Assembly (NCBI GenBank): GCA_030833725.1
Contig: JAURGP010000013.1
Span: 10,913 to 43,746 of the forward strand
DNA length: 32,834 nucleotides
Direction: 5' to 3'
Source of the DNA: Candidatus Kapaibacterium sp.
GTDB lineage: Bacteria; Bacteroidota; Ignavibacteria; Kapaibacteriales; Kapaibacteriaceae
Shown: piece after piece, positions 24,566 to 32,834 of the stretch
How the letters are laid out: each line of letters starts with the position of its first letter
Numbering within the stretch: position 1 is the stretch's first letter
Position numbers and translations under genes: made by a program
Notes under the pieces: model-generated
What the model was told of the DNA's origin: nothing
Databases searched by the model: none
Seen by the model: only the letters and a program-made list of their open reading frames with translations

Positions 24566-27500
24566 CATGATGAGCTCGGGAATGTCGTCCCGCGTGTACT
24601 GGAGCTCAACTACGGCCGCCTCGGGATGGTCTGCGATCACCGCCGTGAAGACCAAGCGAGCCGTGACCTGTTGAATGGAGGGATTCTGGAACAGGATCCA
24701 GCTGTAGGTCTGCATCTGACTGCGGTAGTGGTCGGCCAGAGCCTGGACGGTGTGGATGGTGCAGTCGTTCGTCTTCCAGTCCCAGATGATCGCTTCCGTG
24801 CTGTGTTCGTCGTTGCTGAGGTGCAGGGCATCGATCCTGCCAAAGACGAGGTTGTCATGGTACAGCGCAGCAACGTCGGCCTCGGTATGGAGCGTGTAGC
24901 CATTCGTGGTATGCAGCTGCTGAAACTCGGCCCACACAGGGCTGTGAACAAGATCCTGAAGGTGACGGACTGCATGTTCATGCGACGGTTCGCTGAGGGC
25001 AGCTGCAATCTGCTCGTCCGTTGGCGTTGCCACTCGTACGAGACGCTCAAGGGCAGCGTGCACGGCCACACCTAGCAGCCGACCACCTTCTCCGGAAGAA
25101 GATCCAAGAGGTACTTCGGATCCAAGATCGCTCGCCGTTACCGTGGGTTGTTGGTGGCTCGGTTCCAACGGTTCCGACAGATCCAGCACCGGTCCACCGG
25201 CCTGGTTGGAGGAGCTGCCAGTGTATGGAAAGATGGTCATCGACCCCGTCACCTCTGTATCGCAGAACTGTTCGGCGCGGCCATCCAGGAGTAGCGGCTG
25301 TAGCAGGGCGCCGATGCCCTTTGCTGCACTAAGCGGACGCTCGCCAGTTGTTTCATTCACCTTGCTGTACTTGCGGCGCAGAGAGATCACAGCATGATCC
25401 TTTGCCCGCGTCACCGCTACATAGAAGAGACGGCGATCTTCCGCACGGCTACGCTGGTCGTACAGAAACTGCTGTGCCTGGGTTACCACACCGCTATGCT
25501 GCGACAGGGGAATCGTAATGCCGAAGGTGCTGGAGATCAGGTAGGTTTCACGAGGAGCCGTCGAGCTCAGGTCGCACAGAATGGTGAATCCGAACTCTAG
25601 GCCTTTCGACGCATGGATCGTCATCACCTTCACCACATTGGGATCCACGCTGAACGTCTGCTCGGCTTCATCGTCTCGATCGGTGGGAGCCGCCAGCTCC
25701 TCGAGCACATCGTAGAGTGTGGCTCCTGGCCTTGTGCAGGTGGCATGGATCAACGAGCAGACCTTCTCCACGTTTGCTAAGATCTGCTCTCGTCGCAGAT
25801 CATCGATCAGTGTGCCATACCATCCAGCCTCCCGCAACGCCCACCGCACTGCCTGGTCAGCGGGCTCCCCCGGAATGCTGGTGATGCGTGCGCGAAGTTC
25901 GCCAATGATCTGCATGGCGCGTTGTACCTGTGGAGAAGCCCCCTGCAACGAGGAATCTTGCGGCACAGTGAAGAGGTCGGCATCCGAGCAGCGAAAGATC
26001 GGTGAACGCAGCACGGCCAGCAGGGCCGTCCGTGCCGATGGAAGGGCAGCCGCAGTGAGCAGGTTGCGCAGGTCGGCAACCTCCGGACGAGAAAAGAACG
26101 AGCGTCCACCGTAGATCTCAAAGGGGATGCGTGCATCGTGAAGGAGCCGGGCAATGGTCGTCACCATCGACGTGCGTCGAGCAAGAATCCCTACGTCGCC
26201 GGGTTGCAGAGCCCCTCCGTGGGCCATGCGCACGGAGCCATCATTCAAGATCGACGTCAGGTAGTGGACGACCGATCGTGCTTCCTTCTCTGCAGCGTGT
26301 ACGTCTTCTGCATCTTCATCATCAGCACTCGTTGGTGCATCCTCCACATTCATCTCCGTCACCAGCAGGCGTAACGATCCCAGCTCGCGATCGGCTTGGC
26401 TCGTACGTCCACTACGCAGCGGAGTATAGGAAACGTCGTAGTCCGTGGTGGCCGAGAACACGTCGGTGCAAAGCGCATTGATACGGCGGGCAAGGGGCTC
26501 GGCCATGCGGTACGACGTATCCAGGAGAATCGTGGTTGGCGCGGTGATGCCATGCCGCTCATTGGCCAGCTGCATCGCCGCAACAGTGTCGCTAAAGAGG
26601 CGTACGTCAGCATCACGAAACGCATAGATGCTCTGTTTCGTATCACCAACGATGAACAGGCGGGCAGATCGGACGTCGTCCAGTGACAGCGATGGCACGA
26701 GCATCCGCACCATCTCATACTGTGTAGGATTAGTATCCTGATACTCATCCACCATCAAGTAGTCGATGGATCCGGCAATGCGGCTGGCAATCTGTGGCTG
26801 CTCAGAAAGGAAATGTACCGTACCGGACATCATGTCGTCGAAGTCGATCACATGCCGTTGGCGCTTCATGCTGATGTAGGAGTCCGAGGCCTGCCGCGCA
26901 AGCGTGGTTACGACCTGCGCCATGCGCATCGTGGCCTCGTCGGCCGAAGAGTCGCTCTCTTCGAGGAACGTTGTGATGCTGCGGAGCGCCTTCATCAGCG
27001 ACGCTGATAGTGGTAGCGAGGCTCGCAGGTCCACATTCTTCATCTCCTTCGCGAGTCTCTTTTGTGGTGTGCCGGACTCGGTGTAGATCAGCTTGAGGAT
27101 CGATCGCGCTGCAAGGAACATCTGCGGCTGAAGTGTGACCGCGCACACATCGTGGTAGAGTTGACGCACCTGCTCGCGGAAGGCCTCGACGTCGCTCCCC
27201 GACGGCTCCGGATAGAATGCTTGCAGCGCTCCGTACAACGCCGAGAGGAGCTGACGAGGAATCTCACCGAGTACGCCCAATGCCGAAGACTGCACCTGCT
27301 CAAGACTGTGGTTGTTGGCGCTAAGCGTCAGTCGCAGTCGCTCAGGCGACGAGACCAAGGCGCCAATCACCTTCTCCAGCACACCGGGTTCGAGCTGCTC
27401 ATACAGCCACGCCGCAGAGAGCGCATCTTCGGTGTGAAAGCGGCGGATGGTGGCGCGTACCGCACGCGATTGTAGTGTGCGTACCTCGCGACTCGTCAGC

Positions 27501-27907
27501 TCCGCAGCCTCCGGATCGATGTCCTGGAGGTGTCCGATCTGACGAAGGATGCCGGAGCAAAAGCTGTGAAACGTTGAAATCCGGGCCTGTCCCATGGAGG
27601 CTCGGGCTGTGCGGAGTCGGTCCAGCACCACGGCTTCCGACACACTGAACTGCATCACCGAGCGCTGGTCGGCGTCACTGAGCAACACGGTAAGATAGGC
27701 GCGAATCCGCTCCCGCATTTCCGCCGCCGCCTTGGTCGTAAATGTGATGGCAACAATGCGATCAAGCGGGATGCCATGTTCAACAATCAACCAGATGACG
27801 CGCAGTGAGAGGACGCTGGTCTTACCGGCACCGGCATTGGCAACAACCGCGAGGTGGCGATCGTGGGCAAAGGCAGCACGCTGCTCCGGTGAGAGGTAGA
27901 TCTTCAT
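24536..27907 (-). CDS. addA: AddA-like helicase-nuclease (UvrD family with C-terminal RecB nuclease)
   Basis: Recombination/repair helicase that processes DNA ends. 1123 residues. Walker A NAGAGKTS (about 23-30), motif Ia ITFTTKAAAEMRERI, motif II VDEYQDTNPTQ, motif III VGDTKQSIYAFRDAD, motif V MTIHASKGLEF and motif VI RLFYVAVTRAKD are all intact. The C-terminal nuclease shows GRIDAL and WDWKTN with the D-x-K pair. The length and domain order match AddA rather than Rep or UvrD, which lack the nuclease. AddB, its usual partner, is not in the window; the upstream neighbour is an M16 protease with a four-base ATGA overlap, and downstream is the convergent giant gene, which it overlaps by 30 bases. 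Confidence 0.88.
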   Translation of the reverse strand: MKIYLSPEQRAAFAHDRHLAVVANAGAGKTSVLSLRVIWLIVEHGIPLDRIVAITFTTKAAAEMRERIRAYLTVLLSDADQRSVMQFSVSEAVVLDRLRTARASMGQARISTFHSFCSGILRQIGHLQDIDPEAAELTSREVRTLQSRAVRATIRRFHTEDALSAAWLYEQLEPGVLEKVIGALVSSPERLRLTLSANNHSLEQVQSSALGVLGEIPRQLLSALYGALQAFYPEPSGSDVEAFREQVRQLYHDVCAVTLQPQMFLAARSILKLIYTESGTPQKRLAKEMKNVDLRASLPLSASLMKALRSITTFLEESDSSADEATMRMAQVVTTLARQASDSYISMKRQRHVIDFDDMMSGTVHFLSEQPQIASRIAGSIDYLMVDEYQDTNPTQYEMVRMLVPSLSLDDVRSARLFIVGDTKQSIYAFRDADVRLFSDTVAAMQLANERHGITAPTTILLDTSYRMAEPLARRINALCTDVFSATTDYDVSYTPLRSGRTSQADRELGSLRLLVTEMNVEDAPTSADDEDAEDVHAAEKEARSVVHYLTSILNDGSVRMAHGGALQPGDVGILARRTSMVTTIARLLHDARIPFEIYGGRSFFSRPEVADLRNLLTAAALPSARTALLAVLRSPIFRCSDADLFTVPQDSSLQGASPQVQRAMQIIGELRARITSIPGEPADQAVRWALREAGWYGTLIDDLRREQILANVEKVCSLIHATCTRPGATLYDVLEELAAPTDRDDEAEQTFSVDPNVVKVMTIHASKGLEFGFTILCDLSSTAPRETYLISSTFGITIPLSQHSGVVTQAQQFLYDQRSRAEDRRLFYVAVTRAKDHAVISLRRKYSKVNETTGERPLSAAKGIGALLQPLLLDGRAEQFCDTEVTGSMTIFPYTGSSSNQAGGPVLDLSEPLEPSHQQPTVTASDLGSEVPLGSSSGEGGRLLGVAVHAALERLVRVATPTDEQIAAALSEPSHEHAVRHLQDLVHSPVWAEFQQLHTTNGYTLHTEADVAALYHDNLVFGRIDALHLSNDEHSTEAIIWDWKTNDCTIHTVQALADHYRSQMQTYSWILFQNPSIQQVTARLVFTAVIADHPEAAVVELQYTRDDIPELIMLMDHHNGNG

Positions 27908-29187
27908 CCCGTAGTGTTGCGGTCAGTAGGTACCAGAGCCAGGCGATGCCACGTCGTAGGATCGCAGAGTTCCGAGCAGAGGCAGTTGAGTTCGTCAACT
28001 GATACAGCCAGCACTTCGTCGATGGCGCGAAAGGGATCCTCAGGGCGGCCTTCGTCCAGCATGCCTTTCCCAAGCAGACTCATGCGTGAACTCAGCGATT
28101 CCAGGGACATCAATCGGGAGGAGCGCACTTGCTCCTTAGCTCGACGGAGCTCGGCAGGACGAACTCCGTAGTTTTTCAACTTCACCAGTTCTTGGTCGAA
28201 CATGCGCTCCGTACGACCGATGTTCCGCTCGTCCATACCGGCATACATTGCCAGCATGCCAACATCGGTAAACAACTGCAGCTGCGAGTATACCGAGTAG
28301 GCGATGCTGTGCGATTCGCGTACACGAGCGTTCAACCGCGACGACATACCTTCACCGAGAATCACATTCAAGAGTGTAAGAGCTGCTCTACTCGCAGAGC
28401 GGTATCCGGGAGTAGATCGGTGCCAGAGAAGATGGGCCTGCTGACTCTGCCACGGTAGACGGATCTCCTGTGGAGGTCGGGCAAGGGGCTTGCGTCGGCG
28501 ATGCACGTGCTGACCCACTGGCAGATCACGCAGACCACCTTGGACCTGATCCAGAAATCGATCGACATCCACGTTCCCCGCCACGGTAACAACCACCGAA
28601 TCGGTGGTATATCGATCGCGGTGGAACGTGCGCACGTCGCCGGCACGGAGAGACTGCACCGACTTCAACGTACCCACGATAGGCATGCCGAAGGGATGAC
28701 TGCCAAACAGGTACTGTTCGGCCAGATCGAAGATGTACTCTTCGGCTTCGTCCTCGTACGATCGAATCTCCTCGGCAATCACGTCGCGCTCCTTGGCGAG
28801 ATCATCGGCCGTAAGCGACGGGTGCACGAGAATGTCGCTCAGTAGACCAACCACCTTGGGTAGGTGGTCGCGTAAACACCGAACGTAGTAGACTGTTTCT
28901 TCCTTCGTCGTGTAGGCATTAGCGTAGGCACCTAGGTTGTCGAACTCCCGGGCAATCGCTCGAGAACTTCGGCGAACGGACGGTCCATTGGTTCCGCGGA
29001 AGGACATGTGCTCCACCATATGGGCTAGTCCGGACTTACCACGGGGCTCATCGCGCGTACCAGCACGCACCCATACGCCAACAGCAACCGAGTCGACCGA
29101 CGATACCCGGTCGATTACCACCGGTACGGTGTTCTCGAGGAGGTGCTTCTGCGGTGCAAAGAGGGATCGTGACATGTGTTCGGGCAT
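27904..29187 (-). CDS. M16-family zinc metalloprotease (pitrilysin/MPP-like)
   Basis: 427 residues. The inverted zinc motif HMVEH is at 56-60, and a downstream Glu in AEEIRSYEDE (Glu139 or 140) supplies the third ligand, so it is a catalytic M16 half rather than the inactive partner. The N-terminal LENTVPVVIDRVSSVDSVAVGVWVRAGTRDE is the family's first strand-helix region. It has no signal peptide, so it is probably cytoplasmic. A single M16 half usually works as a homodimer or with an inactive partner, which is not seen here. The ATG at 29187 is chosen; ATG 29175 would drop four residues. It overlaps the addA start by four bases and follows pyrC by 19 bases. Confidence 0.92.
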   Translation of the reverse strand: MPEHMSRSLFAPQKHLLENTVPVVIDRVSSVDSVAVGVWVRAGTRDEPRGKSGLAHMVEHMSFRGTNGPSVRRSSRAIAREFDNLGAYANAYTTKEETVYYVRCLRDHLPKVVGLLSDILVHPSLTADDLAKERDVIAEEIRSYEDEAEEYIFDLAEQYLFGSHPFGMPIVGTLKSVQSLRAGDVRTFHRDRYTTDSVVVTVAGNVDVDRFLDQVQGGLRDLPVGQHVHRRRKPLARPPQEIRLPWQSQQAHLLWHRSTPGYRSASRAALTLLNVILGEGMSSRLNARVRESHSIAYSVYSQLQLFTDVGMLAMYAGMDERNIGRTERMFDQELVKLKNYGVRPAELRRAKEQVRSSRLMSLESLSSRMSLLGKGMLDEGRPEDPFRAIDEVLAVSVDELNCLCSELCDPTTWHRLALVPTDRNTTG

Positions 29188-29206
29188 AGGTACTCGGGCA
29201 GAGATG

Positions 29207-30205
29207 CTAATGTACGGCAGTAACGCTCCACCCGAGGGTGCGCCCCGCCCACATCGGAACTACGGTGTCGTACATCGGCGGGATGGTCATGGGTACATCC
29301 TGCAGCGTAACAACTTTGTGTGGCGGTGTGACGCGGTAGATCCTCTGAGCATTGCTGCTCACAAAGTCCTGCAGGCGATCTAGTGCTCCATGCTGCGCAA
29401 AGAGCTCGGCCAGTAGTGGTAAAAGTATTGGCGCCGTAAACACGCCGGCAGCACAACCCGGACACTCCTTGCTGCTGACAGGGTGGGGTGCCGAGTCCGA
29501 TCCGAGCATGATCTTTGGATGAGCTGCCAGGGCTGCCTGCAGCAGTGCGTCCCGATCCTCCGGACGCTTGGCAATGGGTTTGCAGAACAAGTGCGGATTC
29601 ATCAAGCCCCCTACCACGTCGTCCAGCGTGATCACCAGGTGATGGGCCGTAACGGTGGCAAACAGATTCTCGAATCGATCAAGCAACTGAACGGAGTCCT
29701 GCGTAGTGATGTGCTCCATCGTGATGCGCAAGCGTGGATATGTGGTTGCGAGATGCTTGTACACTTCGCAGAACTCTCGCTCGCGGTCCATCACAAAGCC
29801 ATGCGTTTCACCGTGCACCAGCAGGGGAATGTCCAAGTCCTGCATGATGCGGAACACGTGGTCCATTGCGCTAATGTGCTGCACGCCAGCTTCGGAGTTG
29901 GTTGTCGCGCCGGCAGGGTACAACTTGATTCCCAACAGATGCGGCTTGGCTGCCTCGAGCTCCTGTTCGGTGTAGTCGCGGAAAAAGAGCGTCATGTACG
30001 GTTCGAACGTGGCGGTGCCAACAGCCGATCGTACTTCCTCGGTGTACCACAGCAGTCGCTCAAGATGATCCACCGGTGGCAAGAGATTGGGCATGATCAC
30101 AGCGCCGGCGAAATGCTCGGCGGAGAGTGGGGCAACCACTCGCAACATGCTGTCCTGGCGCACATGGAGGTGCATATCCAGGGGAGAAGTGAGCGATACG
30201 TTCAT
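29207..30205 (-). CDS. pyrC: dihydroorotase (PyrC, class II)
   Basis: Cyclises carbamoyl-aspartate to dihydroorotate in pyrimidine synthesis, in the cytoplasm. 332 residues, slightly shorter than E. coli PyrC (348). Metal ligands are visible: His12 and His14 in DMHLHVR, the carboxylated Lys94 in [11 protein letters not shown], His131 in VHGET, His165 in MEHITT and Asp237 in GSDSAPH. The ATG at 30205 is chosen because homologues start about ten residues before DxHLHxR; an upstream ATG at 30241 would overlap the preceding gene by 32 bases. Only four bases separate it from the HsdR-N gene stop. No other pyrimidine genes are in the window. Confidence 0.95.
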   Translation of the reverse strand: MNVSLTSPLDMHLHVRQDSMLRVVAPLSAEHFAGAVIMPNLLPPVDHLERLLWYTEEVRSAVGTATFEPYMTLFFRDYTEQELEAAKPHLLGIKLYPAGATTNSEAGVQHISAMDHVFRIMQDLDIPLLVHGETHGFVMDREREFCEVYKHLATTYPRLRITMEHITTQDSVQLLDRFENLFATVTAHHLVITLDDVVGGLMNPHLFCKPIAKRPEDRDALLQAALAAHPKIMLGSDSAPHPVSSKECPGCAAGVFTAPILLPLLAELFAQHGALDRLQDFVSSNAQRIYRVTPPHKVVTLQDVPMTIPPMYDTVVPMWAGRTLGWSVTAVH

Positions 30206-30209
30206 GTGT

Positions 30210-30668
30210 CTATGGAGAGTGTTGTGGATACGGTGGGACATCCGTCATGACGGTGAAGGAGCCATCGGGCTTACACGAATAACAGTGTGCTGTGCGACCA
30301 TTCGTGATCAGCAGAAACGGAGCATGGAGCGTGTGGTTGTACCACGCCGATTGTTCTACCACAGCGGCAGTGATGGGAGTCGTGGGTGCCTTGCATTCAA
30401 TCAACAGGTACGGCCGAAGCTGATCGTCCATCCACACCACATCGTAACGCATGGTGGTGCCGCTCACGCTGATGGCTCGCTCCACGCTGCATCGTCCCAA
30501 TGGATAGCCCTGCGACATCAGCCAGTGAATGCAATGCTGACGAACCCACTCTTCAGGTGTGAGTGCCACATACGTGCGGCGAACCACATCGTAAATGCGT
30601 TCCACAGATCCCGTCAGCTCGGTACGTGCATCAATCGGCGGAAAGATGAGCTCAGGGAACGTAGCCAT
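30210..30668 (-). CDS. orphan HsdR N-terminal-type nuclease domain protein
   Basis: 152 residues. It matches the type I restriction R subunit N-terminal domain (HSDR_N_2 style): [24 protein letters not shown] and LLIECKAP. The PD-(D/E)xK core is intact with Asp76, Glu91 and Lys93. No helicase, M or S subunit is present, so it is not a restriction system. Bacteroidota commonly carry this as a single core-type gene of unknown role. The start ATG at 30668 follows the SemiSWEET stop by two bases, and pyrC begins four bases after its stop. The longer upstream frame is a shadow of the neighbouring genes. Confidence 0.85.
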   Translation of the reverse strand: MATFPELIFPPIDARTELTGSVERIYDVVRRTYVALTPEEWVRQHCIHWLMSQGYPLGRCSVERAISVSGTTMRYDVVWMDDQLRPYLLIECKAPTTPITAAVVEQSAWYNHTLHAPFLLITNGRTAHCYSCKPDGSFTVMTDVPPYPQHSP

Positions 30669-30670
30669 CG

Positions 30671-30958
30671 CTATGGCCTCCGGGCTTCGCGTACGTCGCG
30701 GATCTTCACGATCAGCATGTACGTAACAAAGAACAGTGCTACGACGTTCGCCCACAGGATGGAGATATCCATCTTGAGTGAGCCGTACGTCAGCCAGAGC
30801 AGAATGCCAATGAACATCATCCAGAGCATTCCCAGGCTTAGTTGCGTGACGTGTCCTGTGCGGTACACCTTCCATGCCTGGGGAGCTAACGCGAACGTGG
30901 TGCATGTTCCGGCAATCAAGCCGATAATGGTCTCGATAGTTTCGACGGACTCGCTCAT
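30671..30958 (-). CDS. SemiSWEET sugar transporter
   Basis: 95 residues with three membrane helices, the half-size bacterial form of SWEET sugar facilitators, which works as a dimer in the inner membrane. The PQ motif is Pro26-Gln27 in TFALAPQAWKVYRTG, and the conserved Asn71 lies in the third helix (LWANVVALF), where known SemiSWEETs bind sugar. The length and the single triple-helix unit fit. It starts with a four-base ATGA overlap to the fmt stop and is followed after two bases by the HsdR-N gene. Its transported sugar is unknown; the neighbours give no metabolic hint. Confidence 0.9.
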   Translation of the reverse strand: MSESVETIETIIGLIAGTCTTFALAPQAWKVYRTGHVTQLSLGMLWMMFIGILLWLTYGSLKMDISILWANVVALFFVTYMLIVKIRDVREARRP

Positions 30959-31902
30959 TCGAAGCTCCCATGATCTGCACCTCGATAGCCACGCAGAAAG
31001 TCGGCGGCAGATGTGCGTTTTTTTCCTGGTAGTTGAAGTTCGTCAATACGAAGGGTACCCTGGCCACACTGCACCAAGAACTCGGTGCCAGAGAGTGTAT
31101 AGGTAGCCGGGGCGTTCATCGTAGTGGTGGGAACAACTGATGCACGGAGGATCTTGAGTGGCTCACCGTTCCACATCGTCCACGCTCCCGGCTGTGGAGC
31201 ATGGCCCAAGATCCACTGACGTACCACCGACGCCGGCCAGGTCCAGTTCACCCGCGACGTCTCGCGAAACACCTTTGGTGCCGCCGTTGCGTGGTGATCG
31301 TCCTGCACCGTCCCGTGCAGCGACCCACTGAGTAATCCCGAACACGTCTCCACCGCGCAGTGGGCGGCAAGGGGCATGAGTTGCTCGTAGAGTTCACCAG
31401 CCGTTGTGCCGTCGGCAATCGGCCAGTGATGTTGCAACAGGATCGATCCAGTATCCACAACGCGATTCAGCAGAAACGACGTGACGCCAGTTTCAGCATC
31501 ACCGTTGATGATGGCGTGGTTGATGGGTGCAGCACCGCGGTACCGCGGCAGCAGCGAGGCATGGACGTTGAAGGCCCCTACGCTGGCAAGGCTGTAGACA
31601 GCCTCGGGAAGGATGCGAAAGGCAATCACGCAGAGTATATCGGGTCGAAGCTCGCCCAGCTGCCGAACGAAGTCCGGATCCTTGAGCGACACGGGCTGGA
31701 GGATGGTGGTGATGCCTAGACTGATCGCTGCTTCCTTTACCGCTGAAGCCCGCAATTGCAAGCCCCTTCCCTGAGGCTTATCAGGAACGGTCACGACGGC
31801 CACAACTCCAAACTCTCGGTGCACAGCCTCCAGTGCCGGTACGGCAAAGTCTGGCGTGCCCATAAAAACGATGCGAGGCGATTGTTGTTCGGAGGGCATC
31901 AT
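30955..31902 (-). CDS. fmt: methionyl-tRNA formyltransferase
   Basis: Formylates initiator Met-tRNA using 10-formyl-THF. 315 residues, the normal length. Catalytic residues Asn112 and His114 lie in FNVHASLLPRYRGAAPI, and Asp150 in VVDTGS. The N-terminal FMGTPDFAVPALEAV and the C-terminal OB-like domain are present. The ATG with first base 31902 overlaps the upstream hydrolase stop as ATGA; ATG 31899 is one codon later. The reading frame continues upstream for 63 codons, but that part only shadows the hydrolase gene. No peptide deformylase gene (def) is next to it in the window, although it often is in other bacteria. Confidence 0.95.
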   Translation of the reverse strand: MMPSEQQSPRIVFMGTPDFAVPALEAVHREFGVVAVVTVPDKPQGRGLQLRASAVKEAAISLGITTILQPVSLKDPDFVRQLGELRPDILCVIAFRILPEAVYSLASVGAFNVHASLLPRYRGAAPINHAIINGDAETGVTSFLLNRVVDTGSILLQHHWPIADGTTAGELYEQLMPLAAHCAVETCSGLLSGSLHGTVQDDHHATAAPKVFRETSRVNWTWPASVVRQWILGHAPQPGAWTMWNGEPLKILRASVVPTTTMNAPATYTLSGTEFLVQCGQGTLRIDELQLPGKKRTSAADFLRGYRGADHGSFE

Positions 31903-32834
31903 GGCTGGGCCTGTTCGAGGTAGCGAAACAGACCGCTCGCGATAGCGGCAACCTGAGCAACGTCTACCGTGGAGTGTAGCTGTGTCCATGTGACAGATGC
32001 TGCATACCACCGGCCCTTGGCGCTCTGCGCGAGGTACGTCATGTTGATCGTGCCTGGTTCGCTCCCGCCCTTGTACCCGACGTAGGGCCAAGCGTCGCGT
32101 GACAGATTGATCCCGGGATTCACCGCCATGATCTGCAGCACAGGGTCGCTCAAGCTACCCTTGGCCTGATGGTAAAAGTAGGCCATGGCTTTGCACAGCT
32201 CGGCGGTAGAAGCAAACCACTCCACGGAGTCTACCAGCACGGGCTGGTCGCTGATCATAGTGCCATCAGGTCCGTACTTCTCGCGGAAGGCCTCCATCGT
32301 TGTGCGAAAGGGTACGTTTCGGGAGGGGTCGCCATGGCCCAAGGTGGTCTGGATGTCTTCTACGGTGCTACGTCCCACGATGTGGATCAGGTGATCGGTA
32401 GCAGTGTTGTCGCTGATAGAGATCATCTGTGTTGCCAAGGTGTGCAGCGTCATCGGCACACCATGGGGCCACGTGTGGAGCACGCCCGATGGAAGAGAAT
32501 GCCATGCGCTGTCCAGCGTGATCACGTCGCTCCAGGATCGGCGTCCAGCTGCGATCTGCGACTGCAGTGCACCGAGCACGTACAGTTTAAACGTAGAGCC
32601 GATGGGTAGTCGATCATCACCCCGATGTTCGATGATCACGGTGTCGGCCAGAACATCGTACACCGTGATCGAGGCACGCCCTGGCAGTGCTGCAACATCG
32701 CGCACGATCGACTCTAGGCTGACCGAGCGTTGAAATGGGGTTGCGATGAAGAAGCCGATAATCAGGTGTGGCGGAGCAGGGGACACCGTCAGCGTGATGG
32801 GGTAGACGTAGCCCGAATCCGACACGGCTTCGGC
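31899..32834 (-). CDS. class A beta-lactamase-like serine hydrolase, 5' partial
   Basis: At least 311 codons; the frame stays open to the right edge, so the true start is outside. The GTG at 32825 is only a possible start. An N-terminal beta segment (PITLTVSPAPPHLIIGFFIA) precedes a penicillin-binding fold: Ser and Lys of SxxK in IGSTFKLY, SDN in SISDNTATD, and KGGSEPGT in place of KTG. I see no clear ExxLN omega-loop Glu, the deacylation residue of true class A beta-lactamases. A peptidoglycan-related or other esterase/peptidase role is therefore as likely as antibiotic hydrolysis. Its stop overlaps the fmt start by four bases, so it heads the visible - strand operon. Confidence 0.82.
   Translation of the reverse strand, partial: AEAVSDSGYVYPITLTVSPAPPHLIIGFFIATPFQRSVSLESIVRDVAALPGRASITVYDVLADTVIIEHRGDDRLPIGSTFKLYVLGALQSQIAAGRRSWSDVITLDSAWHSLPSGVLHTWPHGVPMTLHTLATQMISISDNTATDHLIHIVGRSTVEDIQTTLGHGDPSRNVPFRTTMEAFREKYGPDGTMISDQPVLVDSVEWFASTAELCKAMAYFYHQAKGSLSDPVLQIMAVNPGINLSRDAWPYVGYKGGSEPGTINMTYLAQSAKGRWYAASVTWTQLHSTVDVAQVAAIASGLFRYLEQAQP

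Noticed and set aside
30210-30668. Type I restriction-modification system
   Set aside because: Only the N-terminal nuclease domain is present, without helicase, methylase or specificity subunits.
30669-31067. Longer upstream frame for the HsdR-N protein
   Set aside because: It shadows the SemiSWEET and fmt genes in another frame, and homologues start near 30668.
31903-32091. 63-codon upstream extension of fmt
   Set aside because: It shadows the serine hydrolase gene; the family start is at 31902.
31899-32834. Antibiotic-resistance beta-lactamase
   Set aside because: The fold and SxxK/SDN motifs fit, but the omega-loop Glu is not seen and the gene sits in a housekeeping operon, so resistance is not supported.
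1-32834. CRISPR arrays, insertion sequences, integrases or phage genes
   Set aside because: No regularly spaced direct repeats, transposase or phage-like proteins were found on either strand.

Overview
The window reads as a chromosomal segment of a fairly GC-rich member of the Bacteroidota/Chlorobiota (FCB) group. Evidence: two large secreted proteins end in type IX secretion (T9SS) C-terminal sorting domains, one of them carries HYDIN/choice-of-anchor-D type repeats, the EF-P has the PGNLRAF loop I associate with Chlorobi-type EF-P, and the core-gene order is compatible with that group. Kapabacteria or an Ignavibacteria/Chlorobi relative is my best guess, from memory of protein style only. 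There is no phage, insertion sequence, CRISPR array or plasmid function. The window is mostly core genome with several poorly characterised proteins.

Left part, 1-8723, + strand: a nearly gapless operon-like run of acetyl-CoA synthetase (5' end outside the window), a sugar nucleotidyltransferase fused to a degenerate phosphomannomutase-like domain, a PtsN-type EIIA, histidyl-tRNA synthetase, an unknown 135-residue protein, a membrane histidine kinase and FtsW. From ptsN on, every junction overlaps.

8737-14483, + strand: a MerR-type regulator, then a secreted WD40 propeller and a secreted regulatory-domain/OmpA-like protein (together resembling a split T9SS PorE), tRNA-Cys, efp, accB, accC, gcvH and a small secreted protein, closed by a clear intrinsic terminator. 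After a 258-base leader with overlapping inverted repeats comes a 123-residue helical protein with its own terminator.

Middle, 15258-24565: a peroxiredoxin (-) divergent from an AgcS-type Na+:alanine symporter (+), then two divergent T9SS cargo genes, a C25-like caspase-fold protein without the usual catalytic residues (-) and a 1677-residue LamG/anchor-D/cohesin-like protein (+). They are separated by only 51 bases containing mirrored promoter-like boxes. Each overlaps its convergent neighbour at the 3' end (25 and 30 bases).

Right part, 24536-32834, - strand: a compact operon read from the right edge: class A beta-lactamase-like serine hydrolase (5' end outside), fmt, SemiSWEET, orphan HsdR-N nuclease domain, pyrC, M16 metalloprotease and an AddA-like helicase-nuclease.

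Most worth pursuing: the WD40 + CRD/OmpA pair as a split PorE-like T9SS element, the C25-like family with a substituted dyad, the degenerate mutase fusion, and a recurring CGTA(N)TTT box upstream of transcription-unit starts.
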